NCBI RefSeq assembly: GCF_000772085.1
Contig: NZ_CP009755.1
Coordinates: 1,860,001 to 1,924,000 of the forward strand
Source of the DNA: Curtobacterium sp. MR_MD2014
GTDB taxonomy: Bacteria; Actinomycetota; Actinomycetes; Actinomycetales; Microbacteriaceae
DNA length: 64,000 nt
Direction of reading: 5' to 3'
In this document: positions 57,627 through 64,000 of the stretch, piece after piece
Numbering within the stretch: position 1 is the first letter of the stretch
Layout of the letters: the number at the start of each line of letters is the position of its first letter
Program-made: the position numbers and the translations under genes
Notes under the pieces: generated by a model
Told to the model about the DNA's origin: nothing
Seen by the model: only the letters and a program-made list of their open reading frames with translations
The model's database searches: none

Positions 57627-59060
57627 TCACTCGCCGCGGGTGATCTTGCGGAGTCGCTCGAGCCGGGGCCCGACCTCACGCTCGTACCCGTTGCCGGTCG
57701 GCGTGTAGTACTCCGTGCCCTCGAGGGCGTCGGGCAGGTACTGCTGCCGGGCGACCCCGTGCTCGGCGTCGTGCGAGTAGACGTAGCCCTTGCCGTGCCC
57801 GAGCCGCTTCGCACCGGGGTAGTGCGCGTCGCGCAGGTGCGCCGGGACGACGCCCATCCGCCCGGCCTTGACGTCCGCCACCGCCGCGTTCACGCCGTTG
57901 TAGGACGCGTTCGACTTCGGGGCCGTCGCCAGGTAGACCACGGCCTCGGCCAGCGGGATGCGCCCCTCGGGCATCCCGATGAGCTGCACCGCCTGCGCAG
58001 CCGCGACGGCGATCGGCAGGGCCTGCGGGTCCGCCATGCCGATGTCCTCGGACGCCGAGATGATGATGCGCCGTGCGATGAACCGCGGGTCCTCGCCGGC
58101 CTCGATCATCCGTGCGAGGTAGTGCAGCGCGGCGTCGACGTCGCTCCCCCGGACCGACTTGATGAAGGCGCTGATGACGTCGTAGTGCTCGTCGCCCTGT
58201 CGGTCGTACCGCAGCAGGGCACGGTCCACCGCGGCGGCCACCGTGTCGGCGTCGACCAGCGGCACCGTCTCGACGTCGTCGAGGGCGACGTCGAGGGCGA
58301 CGTCGTCGCGCGGTTCGTCCTCGTCGTCGTCCGCATCGCCGGTGCGCGCCGCGATCGCGGAGGACGCGGCGGCCTCGAGCGCGGTGAGGGCCCGACGCGC
58401 GTCGCCGGAGGACAGCCGGACGATCGCCGAACGAGCGTCGTCCCCGAGGACGACCGAGCCGCCCAGGCCCCTCGGGTCCTCGACCGCCCGGTCCACGAGC
58501 ATGCCGAGGTCCTCGTCCGTGAGCGGCTTGAGGGTGAGCAACAGGGAACGGGAGAGCAGCGGGGAGATCACGGAGAACGAGGGGTTCTCGGTCGTCGCGG
58601 CGATGAGGATGACCCACCCGTTCTCGACACCGGGCAGCAGCGCGTCCTGCTGGGCCTTGCTGAAGCGGTGGATCTCGTCGAGGAACAGCACGGTGGTCGA
58701 GCCGTACAGGTCGCGGTGCGTGAGGGCCTTCTCCATGACCTCGCGCACGTCCTTCACGCCGGCCGTCACGGCCGAGAGCTCCACGAACTCGCGACCGGAC
58801 TGCCGCGCGATCGCCTGTGCCAGGGTCGTCTTGCCGGTGCCGGGCGGACCCCAGAGGATCACCGACACCCCGCCGGGGTTCTCACGCGTCCCGGTGGCGA
58901 GCTGCACCAGCGGACTGCCCCGCCCGAGCAGGTGCTGCTGCCCCGCGACCTCGTCCAGGCTCGTCGGACGCATCCGCACCGCCAGCGGGACGGACCCCTG
59001 AGCCAACCCGGCGCGACCACCCGTCGTGGGCGCGCGCATGCCCGATCGATCCGCTGCCAT
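57627..59060 (-). CDS. rarA: Replication-associated recombination protein A (MgsA/WRNIP1 family)
   Basis: A 477-residue AAA+ ATPase acting at stalled replication forks. Walker [17 protein letters not shown] (about 69-84), Walker [16 protein letters not shown], sensor AATTENPSF, and the family C-terminal tetramerisation region with [13 protein letters not shown] and [11 protein letters not shown]. Near residues 238-262 there is an extra acidic insertion ([21 protein letters not shown]). ATG start; divergent from the cyclophilin gene. Confidence 0.96.
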   Translation of the reverse strand: MAADRSGMRAPTTGGRAGLAQGSVPLAVRMRPTSLDEVAGQQHLLGRGSPLVQLATGTRENPGGVSVILWGPPGTGKTTLAQAIARQSGREFVELSAVTAGVKDVREVMEKALTHRDLYGSTTVLFLDEIHRFSKAQQDALLPGVENGWVILIAATTENPSFSVISPLLSRSLLLTLKPLTDEDLGMLVDRAVEDPRGLGGSVVLGDDARSAIVRLSSGDARRALTALEAAASSAIAARTGDADDDEDEPRDDVALDVALDDVETVPLVDADTVAAAVDRALLRYDRQGDEHYDVISAFIKSVRGSDVDAALHYLARMIEAGEDPRFIARRIIISASEDIGMADPQALPIAVAAAQAVQLIGMPEGRIPLAEAVVYLATAPKSNASYNGVNAAVADVKAGRMGVVPAHLRDAHYPGAKRLGHGKGYVYSHDAEHGVARQQYLPDALEGTEYYTPTGNGYEREVGPRLERLRKITRGE

Positions 59061-59127
59061 GCTCCGATGGTAGGCCGGACCGCCGACGTGCTGCGTGCCT
59101 CCAGGCCGGGCGTCCCCCGCGGTCCGC

Positions 59128-59133
59128 TACGCT
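59128..59133 (+). promoter_or_regulatory. Candidate -10 element for the cyclophilin gene (TACGCT)
   Basis: TACGCT in CCGCTACGCTCG would start transcription near 59140, about 29 nt before the GTG at 59169, with GAGAGG between. It lies in the 108-bp divergent gap with rarA. Confidence 0.4.
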
Positions 59134-59168
59134 CGTCGGCACAGTCGACGAGAGGTCCGATCAGCACC

Positions 59169-59981
59169 GTGGCACCGAAGAACCAGGCGCGCGACAACCG
59201 CGAGGCGCGTGAGCGGCTCCGTCTGTACCAGGCCCGACAGGGCCTGCACGACCGGCAGCGACGCCGGAGGGTGCGGGACAACGTCGTCGGCGCGGGTGTG
59301 CTCGTGCTCGTGGCGGCGCTCGCCACCGGGTCGCAGCTCGCCTTCGCGGGATCGCGGGCCGGCGATGCACCGGACGCGAGCGCGAGTGCCACGTCCACCC
59401 CGACCCCGTCGGCGAGTGCGACGGCCGGCAACACCGGGAAGGTGCCGAGCAAGGGCATCGCTGACGGGGCGACCTGGACCGGCACGCTGACGCTGAACAA
59501 GGACGTCGAGCTCGGCATCGAGCTCGACGGCGCGGCCGCTCCGCAGGCGGCGAGCGTGGAGATCGACCTCATCCGGAAGCAGTTCTACGAGGGCACCACC
59601 TGCCACCGCTTGGCCGACAGCACCGACTTCCGGTTCCTGCAGTGCGGCTCGGCGAACGGCGACGGCACGGGTGACGCCGGGTTCCAGTACGGCCCGCTCG
59701 AGAACGTCCCGAGCGACGGCCGCTACGCCGAGGGCACGCTGGCGATCGCGCGCGGCGCGTCGCCGTACTCGCAGTCCACGCAGTTCTTCATCGTCTACGG
59801 CGACACGACGCTCGACGCGTCGACGGGCGGCTACACCGTGGTCGGCAAGGTCACGAGCGGGCTCGGCGACCTGGAGCGCGAGATCACCTCGAAGGGCATC
59901 GCGTCGGCGGGGTCCGACGGCACCGGCGAGCCGGAGGTCGCCACGACGATCACCGGCGCGACCATCCGGAAGGACGGCTGA
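59169..59981 (+). CDS. Membrane-anchored cyclophilin-type peptidyl-prolyl isomerase
   Basis: A 270-residue protein. A basic cytoplasmic start (NREARERLRLYQARQ), one membrane helix (about 42-58), a Ser/Thr/Pro linker with SASATSTPTPSASA, then a cyclophilin domain with TCHRLADSTDFRFLQCG, YAEGTLAIARG, QSTQFFIVYGD and YTVVGKVTSGLGDLE. It would help fold proteins outside the membrane. GTG 59169 begins the conserved basic segment. The active-site Arg of classical cyclophilins appears as HRLADS. Ends before a perfect palindrome. Confidence 0.9.
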   Translation: MAPKNQARDNREARERLRLYQARQGLHDRQRRRRVRDNVVGAGVLVLVAALATGSQLAFAGSRAGDAPDASASATSTPTPSASATAGNTGKVPSKGIADGATWTGTLTLNKDVELGIELDGAAAPQAASVEIDLIRKQFYEGTTCHRLADSTDFRFLQCGSANGDGTGDAGFQYGPLENVPSDGRYAEGTLAIARGASPYSQSTQFFIVYGDTTLDASTGGYTVVGKVTSGLGDLEREITSKGIASAGSDGTGEPEVATTITGATIRKDG

Positions 59982-59994
59982 CCGGACCGGGTCG

Positions 59995-60014
59995 CCGCGG
60001 ACCCGGGTCCGCGG
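59995..60014 (+). terminator. 20-bp perfect palindrome downstream of the cyclophilin gene
   Basis: CCGCGGACCCGGGTCCGCGG lies 14 nt past the stop codon. As RNA it forms a stem with a minimal loop. It could end transcription before the DUF349 gene; alternatively it is a protein site. Confidence 0.55.
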
Positions 60015-60130
60015 TCGTCCACAGCCCGCACGTCCCACTGGCCCCCGCGCCCCTCCGGTGCAATAGGCTGACGACCTGACCGTGCCGACGGGGACGTCGG
60101 TGATGCACGACCACGATCGAGGCGAGACCT

Positions 60131-61363
60131 GTGGGACCTGACGAAGCAACGACCTGGGGCCGGGTCGACGAGAACGGGACGGTGTACGTCCGGTACGACG
60201 ACAGCGAGAAGGCTGTCGGCGAGTACCCGGACGCCACCCCGGACGAGGCCCTCGCGTACTTCGCGCGCAAGTACGCCGACCTCGAGGGGCAGGTGAAGAT
60301 CGCCGAGCAGCGCGTCCAGCGTGGCGCCTCGGCGAACGACGTCGCCCGGACCGTCGAGCACCTGCGCACGCAGGTCGCCGAGGCCAGGGTCGTCGGCGAC
60401 CTGAAGTCGCTCGAGAACCGTGTCGCGAGCCTGTCGGAGCAGGTGGGGTCGCTCACCAAGGAGCAGCAGGCACAGGCGCAGCAGGCGCTCACGGACGCGC
60501 TCGCGTACCGCGCGTCCCTGGTCGAGGAGGCCGAGTCGCTCGCCGCCGTCGACCCGGCCCGCGCGCAGTGGAAGCAGATCACCGCGCAGCTCGACGACGT
60601 GTTCGCCCGCTGGCAGCAGCACCAGCACGACGGTCCGCGCCTGCCGAAGAACGACGCGAACGACCTCTGGAAGCGCTTCCGTGCCGCCCGCTCGACGGTC
60701 GACCAGCACCGCCGTGCCTTCTACTCGGAGCTCGACGCGCAGCACCGCGACGCGCGGAACCGCAAGCAGGAGCTCGTGCAGCAGGCCGAGGCGCTCGCGA
60801 CCCGCGGGACGGACGGCATCCCGGCCTACCGCGAGCTGCTCGACGACTGGAAGCGGGCCGGGCGCGCCGGCAAGCGCCACGACGACGCACTCTGGGCACG
60901 GTTCAAGGCAGCCGGCGACGTGCTGTTCGAGCAGCGCCACGCCGAGGCCGCCGTCGAGAACGAGGAGTTCAGCGCGAACCTCGTCGCGAAGCAGGCCCTG
61001 CTGACCGAGGCCGAGCCGCTGCTGCAGCAGACCGACCGCGTCGCCGCACGCCGGACCCTGACGGACATCCAGCGCCGGTGGGACGAGATCGGCAAGGTCC
61101 CCCGCGGCGACGTCCGCCGGATCGAGGACCGCCTGCGCGCGGTCGAGGACCACGTCCGGAGCCTCGAGGACGAGCACTGGAAGGCCTCGGACCCGGAGCG
61201 CAAGGCGCGACAGTCCGGCCTCGCCAGTCAGCTCGAGGACGCCATCGGCAAGCTCCAGGCCGAGCTCGAGGCCGCACAGGCCTCCGGGGACGCCCGCAAG
61301 ATCACGGCGGCGCAGGAGGCCCTCGACGCCCGCAAGATCTGGCTCGACGCCCTCGGGAGCTGA
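60131..61363 (+). CDS. DUF349 coiled-coil protein
   Basis: A 410-residue, strongly charged, alpha-helical protein with three tandem DUF349 units (about 130-200, 205-275 and 280-345), each with the Trp/Phe pattern LWKRFRAARS, LWARFKAAGD and RRWDEIGKVPR. The N-terminal ~60 residues form a beta-rich region (TWGRVDENGTVYVRYDD). Ends in a long coiled coil. Function unknown; the gene is conserved near rarA and the cyclophilin gene in actinobacteria. GTG 60131 with GAGG upstream; a TAGGCT -10 lies at 60064-60069. Confidence 0.9.
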   Translation: MGPDEATTWGRVDENGTVYVRYDDSEKAVGEYPDATPDEALAYFARKYADLEGQVKIAEQRVQRGASANDVARTVEHLRTQVAEARVVGDLKSLENRVASLSEQVGSLTKEQQAQAQQALTDALAYRASLVEEAESLAAVDPARAQWKQITAQLDDVFARWQQHQHDGPRLPKNDANDLWKRFRAARSTVDQHRRAFYSELDAQHRDARNRKQELVQQAEALATRGTDGIPAYRELLDDWKRAGRAGKRHDDALWARFKAAGDVLFEQRHAEAAVENEEFSANLVAKQALLTEAEPLLQQTDRVAARRTLTDIQRRWDEIGKVPRGDVRRIEDRLRAVEDHVRSLEDEHWKASDPERKARQSGLASQLEDAIGKLQAELEAAQASGDARKITAAQEALDARKIWLDALGS

Positions 61364-61373
61364 TCAGCACCGC

Positions 61374-61416
61374 GCAGGACGCCCCGTGACCGTTGATCGG
61401 TCGCGGGGCGTCCTGC
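61374..61416 (+). terminator. Stem-loop terminator downstream of the DUF349 gene
   Basis: A 13-bp perfect stem (GCAGGACGCCCCG, 61374-61386, with 61404-61416) encloses GACCG/CGGTC around a TTGAT loop (61388-61402), 11 nt beyond the stop. Confidence 0.85.
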
Positions 61417-61419
61417 GTC

Positions 61420-61454
61420 GCTGCGAGCTGCGAGCTGCGAGCTGCGAGCTGCGA
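61420..61454. repeat. Five perfect heptamer repeats GCTGCGA
   Basis: GCTGCGA occurs five times head to tail at 61420-61454, directly after the DUF349 terminator. It is part of the 247-bp gene-free region 61364-61610. Confidence 0.95.
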
Positions 61455-61456
61455 GC

Positions 61457-61524
61457 CGAGTCTCGGGCTGAGCGACGGTGCTCGTGCTCGGACGCGCGAG
61501 ACGTGTCGCTCAGGCCGAGACTCG
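61457..61524. repeat. 20-bp inverted repeat in the DUF349-ribF gap
   Basis: Arms 61457-61476 and 61505-61524 are complementary at 19 of 20 positions around a 28-nt loop. It lies between convergent genes and could act as the terminator for ribF on the other strand. The right arm overlaps the first unit of the 21-bp repeat. Confidence 0.85.
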
Positions 61525-61596
61525 CCCTCGGTTGGCCGAGACTCGCCCCTGGCCGGCCGAGACCCGCGCGGGGCTGGCCGAGACTCACGCAGGGCG
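61513..61596. repeat. Four 21-bp tandem repeats (GGCCGAGACTCGCCC...)
   Basis: Units start at 61513, 61534, 61555 and 61576 and share GGCCGAGACTC(G/A)C, with variable ends. They lie just downstream of the ribF stop (61611). The shared core GAGAC also occurs in the 19-bp repeat at 6934-6990. Confidence 0.9.
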
Positions 61597-61610
61597 GGCC
61601 CGGCCCGGCG

Positions 61611-62573
61611 TCAGACCGGCGCGGGCAGTCCGAGCAACAGCCGGATGTCGAGGTCGTCCTGCCGCATCTGGGCCGCGAGCTCGTCCATCGACGAGAACGC
61701 GACCATGCCGCGGACGAACGACACGAAGAGCACCGAGATGGTGTCCCCGTACAGGTCGATGTCGACGTCGAGCAGGTGCGCCTCGATCTGCTTCGCCGGG
61801 ACACCCTGGAACGTCGGGTTGTTGCCGACGGACACCGCCGCCGGGTACACCGTGCCCTCGTGCAGCACGCGGGCCGCGTAGACGCCGTCCGCCGGGACGA
61901 AGCCCTCGCACGCAGGATCGAGGTTCGCCGTCGGGTACCCCATGGCCCGACCACGCTGGTTCCCGTGCACCACCGTGCTCCGGACCGCGTGCTCCCGCCC
62001 GAGCAGACGGGCAGCCTCGGCCACACGTCCGTCACCGAGCAGCTCGCGGATCCAGGTGGACGAGACGCGTCGCTCGTCGGCGGGGCGCACGTCGTCGCGC
62101 AGGTCGACGTCGTCGATGAGCTCGACGCGGAAGCCGTGCTGCTCCCCCAGTCGACGCAGGAGCGCGACGTCGCCGGCACCGCGGGCGCCGAACCGGAAGT
62201 CGCTGCCGACGAACACGAGCTCGGCGTGCAGGGTGCCGACGAGGATCTCGGAGACGAACGCCTCGGGTGCCTGCGACTGCAGGTCCTGGTCGAAGCGCAG
62301 CAGGAGCATGGCGTCGACCCCGATGCCCTCGAGGAGCTCGCGGCGCTGCGGGGTGCTCGTCAGCGCCGGCGGTACCCGGTCGGGGTCGATGACGCTGAGC
62401 GGGTGGCGGTCGAAGGTGACCACGGTGGACACCAGCCCGCGCTCACGGGCGGCGCGCTCGAGGTGCGCGATCACCGCCCGGTGTCCGACGTGGACGCCGT
62501 CGAACTTGCCGATGGTGACCGCACTCGGTCCGAAGCCCTGCGCCACGTCGGCGACGTCGTCGTAGTACTGCAC
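61611..62573 (-). CDS. ribF: Bifunctional riboflavin kinase / FAD synthetase
   Basis: A 320-residue enzyme making FMN and FAD. The N-terminal adenylyltransferase half has TIGKFDGVHVGHRAVI (about 20-35) and VTFDRHPLSVIDPDRVP. SSTWIRELLGDGRVAEAARLLGR leads to the flavokinase half with GNQRGRAMGYPTANL. GTG 62573 with TAGGGA upstream. It begins 9 bp after the DUF3817 gene. truB, normally its neighbour, lies two small membrane genes upstream. Confidence 0.97.
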   Translation of the reverse strand: MQYYDDVADVAQGFGPSAVTIGKFDGVHVGHRAVIAHLERAARERGLVSTVVTFDRHPLSVIDPDRVPPALTSTPQRRELLEGIGVDAMLLLRFDQDLQSQAPEAFVSEILVGTLHAELVFVGSDFRFGARGAGDVALLRRLGEQHGFRVELIDDVDLRDDVRPADERRVSSTWIRELLGDGRVAEAARLLGREHAVRSTVVHGNQRGRAMGYPTANLDPACEGFVPADGVYAARVLHEGTVYPAAVSVGNNPTFQGVPAKQIEAHLLDVDIDLYGDTISVLFVSFVRGMVAFSSMDELAAQMRQDDLDIRLLLGLPAPV

Positions 62574-62581
62574 GCCGATCC

Positions 62582-63022
62582 CTACTCGCCGACCGTCGCC
62601 GACGCGGCAGCGGGTCCGGCGACGGCGGTGCGGTGGTGCTTGCGGAGCCACCAGAGCCCCGCGATCGGGAGCACGAGCGGTGCGAAGAGGTAGCCGAGGC
62701 CGTAGTACGACCACACGGTGTCGTCCGGGAAGAGCTGACGGTCGAGGAGCGACAGGGTGCCGACGACCAGCACGCCGGCCATCTCGAACCCGATGGTCAC
62801 GCAGGCGACGCGGTACCAGGCACGGCCGGGGGCGATGAGCGCGATCATCGCCACGATGTAGACGACGGCGGCGACGGCGCTCAGCGTGTAGGCGAACGGC
62901 GCGAAGGAGAACTTCTCGATGATCTGGACGACGCTGCGCCCGGTCGCCGCGAGGGCGAGGATGCCGTACACGGCGATGAGGACGCGGCCGATGCCGGTCG
63001 CGAGGGAGGATCTGTTCGCCAC
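62582..63022 (-). CDS. DUF3817 integral membrane protein
   Basis: A 146-residue membrane protein with four hydrophobic segments. The DUF3817 signatures are APFAYTLSAVAAVVYIVAMIA and the C-terminal YYGLGYLFAPLVLPIAGLWWLRK. Function unknown. The start is taken as GTG 63022 (VANRSSLATG), since the upstream open frame is antisense to truB; no good ribosome site is visible. Probably co-transcribed with ribF. Confidence 0.85.
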   Translation of the reverse strand: MANRSSLATGIGRVLIAVYGILALAATGRSVVQIIEKFSFAPFAYTLSAVAAVVYIVAMIALIAPGRAWYRVACVTIGFEMAGVLVVGTLSLLDRQLFPDDTVWSYYGLGYLFAPLVLPIAGLWWLRKHHRTAVAGPAAASATVGE

Positions 63023-63087
63023 GGCGACGAGTCTACCGACGACGGGTGACGCGCGCGGACGAGCGGGCACCGGCGACGACGACGGGC

Positions 63088-63453
63088 TCAGTTCAGCGCG
63101 AACCAGATCTGGTACATGCGGTAGATCATCACCGCGACGGTGAACGCCCCGGCGCCGAGCACGACCGTGCTCCACTTCGTCCGGTCGATCAGGGCCCACA
63201 GGATCGCTGCCGGCGGCACGAGCAGCACCGACACGGCGTACACCCCGAACTCGAGCGCGTTGCCCTGCGGCGGACTGCCGACGGCGGGGAGGACGAGCGA
63301 GACCACGCCCTGCGCCAGGAGCAGCAGCTCGATGAGGGCGAGGGACCCGACGGTGTAGTCGTTGGGCTTCCAGCCGAGGAACCCGACGACCACGGCGAAC
63401 AGCCCGGCGACCACGGCCACCGCCAGCTGCACCCACATGAACCACTCGATCAC
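63088..63453 (-). CDS. Small integral membrane protein between truB and ribF
   Basis: A 121-residue protein with four hydrophobic segments (about 5-28, 37-58, 68-88, 95-116) and little else. Small membrane proteins of this size and place are common next to truB in actinobacteria; function unknown. GTG overlaps the truB stop (GTGA), so it is translationally coupled. Confidence 0.82.
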   Translation of the reverse strand: MIEWFMWVQLAVAVVAGLFAVVVGFLGWKPNDYTVGSLALIELLLLAQGVVSLVLPAVGSPPQGNALEFGVYAVSVLLVPPAAILWALIDRTKWSTVVLGAGAFTVAVMIYRMYQIWFALN

Positions 63454-64000
63454 GCGCGCGCTCCGTCCGTCGTCGTCCCGACGGTCGCCGGGGCCGGGAA
63501 GTTGGTGATGACCCGCAACCGACCGCGCCGCACCGAGACGAGGCCGACCAGCCGGTCGTCGTCCTGCGCGACCGCAGCGACCGGTCCGTCGTGGTCGGGG
63601 TGCTCGACCGCGACCCGCTTGCCGTCCGTGAGGTCCTTCGCCGCGACCGCGTCGAGCGTGACGACGTCGAACAGTCGACGCGCGACGTCCGCCGGGCGTG
63701 CCAGGGCCGCCGCGACGTCGACTGATTCGTCCTCGAGGTCCACCGCGTCCGCGACGGCGAAGGGGCCGACGGCGGTGCGGCGGAGCGCCGTGAGGTGGGC
63801 GCCGGTGCCGAGGGCCGCCCCGACGTCACGCGCGAGCGCCCGGACGTAGGTGCCCGAGGAGCAGTCGACCACGACGTCGAGGTCCACGACGGGGACCGCT
63901 GCACCGTCGACGGTGACGGTGTGGTCGTCGCGGCCGGTGACCTCGAAGCGGGACACCGTGACGGTGCGGGAGCGCAGCACGACCTCCTCGCCCTTCCGGG
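63450..64000 (-). CDS. truB: tRNA pseudouridine-55 synthase, C-terminal part (cut by window edge)
   Basis: About 183 C-terminal codons; the 5' end, including the catalytic Asp, lies beyond the right edge. The frame is open through the edge (preceding residues RKGEEV). CSSGTYVRALARDVGAALGTGAHLTALRRTAVGPF-type sequence (read at about 40-75 of the visible part) is the TruB signature, followed by a PUA-like domain. It modifies U55 of tRNA. Its stop overlaps the small membrane gene as GTGA. Confidence 0.93.
   Translation of the reverse strand, partial: RKGEEVVLRSRTVTVSRFEVTGRDDHTVTVDGAAVPVVDLDVVVDCSSGTYVRALARDVGAALGTGAHLTALRRTAVGPFAVADAVDLEDESVDVAAALARPADVARRLFDVVTLDAVAAKDLTDGKRVAVEHPDHDGPVAAVAQDDDRLVGLVSVRRGRLRVITNFPAPATVGTTTDGARA

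Noticed and set aside
61364-62179. Minus-strand frame with PRASLGQ-like repeats near ribF
   Set aside because: The repeats come from the non-coding 21-bp DNA array; the frame otherwise shadows ribF.

Overview
The window is about 72% GC chromosomal DNA from an actinobacterium, most likely a Microbacteriaceae (Curtobacterium-like). This is inferred from four things: GTG/TTG starts and GTGA/ATGA gene overlaps throughout; a mycobacterial-type pyrR-pyrB-pyrC-(membrane gene)-carA-carB-pyrF-gmk-rpoZ-metK-priA run; a mixed his-trp run (hisE-G-F-I-trpE-...-trpC-B-A-lgt); and an actinobacterial IHF-like domain fused to guanylate kinase. Genus level is an inference. No rRNA, tRNA, CRISPR array, insertion sequence or prophage was seen.

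Layout. 1-1.6 kb: a two-component system (sensor kinase cut by the window edge) divergent from a secreted or anchored Pro/Ala-rich repeat protein, with an 11-bp-period direct repeat between them. 1.7-4.9 kb: aldehyde dehydrogenase, DUF779 protein and GAF-domain regulator, probably one operon. 5.1-6.9 kb: a DUF308 (HdeD-like) membrane protein and a ferritin-like/VIT1 metal transporter. 7.2-24.9 kb: a long minus-strand metabolic block (pyk, gltD, gltB, lgt, trpA-B-C, two small membrane genes, trpE, hisI-F-G-E, rpe). 24.9-28.5 kb: an Abi-family (HEPN) gene between rpe and rsmB-fmt. 28.6-31.4 kb: a DUF4383 membrane protein and the threonine catabolic pair kbl-tdh. 31.5-36.1 kb: priA, metK, rpoZ, mIHF-gmk. 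36.1-44.9 kb: the pyrimidine operon, with a PyrR-type RNA motif at its head. 45-46 kb: nusB and efp. 46.2-48.6 kb: a UbiB-like kinase and a plus-strand pair of small unknown genes. 48.6-57.4 kb: aroB-aroK-aroC, mltG, ruvX, alaS, a DUF6167-type small protein and rpsD. 57.6-64 kb: rarA, a cyclophilin-type isomerase, a DUF349 protein, then ribF, two membrane proteins and the end of truB.

How the genes fit together. Most of the window makes amino-acid and nucleotide building blocks: ammonia assimilation by glutamate synthase, Trp, His, the shikimate trunk and complete UMP synthesis. The rest is translation and envelope work. The two amino-acid pathways meet in a single overlapping run. Genes that look accessory sit at breaks in this conserved order: the Abi gene, the 48-kb small-gene pair, kbl-tdh and the aldehyde dehydrogenase cluster. 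Convergent gene ends carry strong stem-loops, several sharing a GGGAGGC / GCCTCCC arm. Three places carry short tandem repeats: 6.9 kb, 49.7 kb (inside aroK) and 61.4-61.6 kb.

No clearly new multi-gene system was recognised. The best leads are the mIHF-Gmk fusion, the PyrR-site leader, the structured rpsD leader, the 48-kb small-gene pair, the intergenic minisatellites and the lone HEPN gene.
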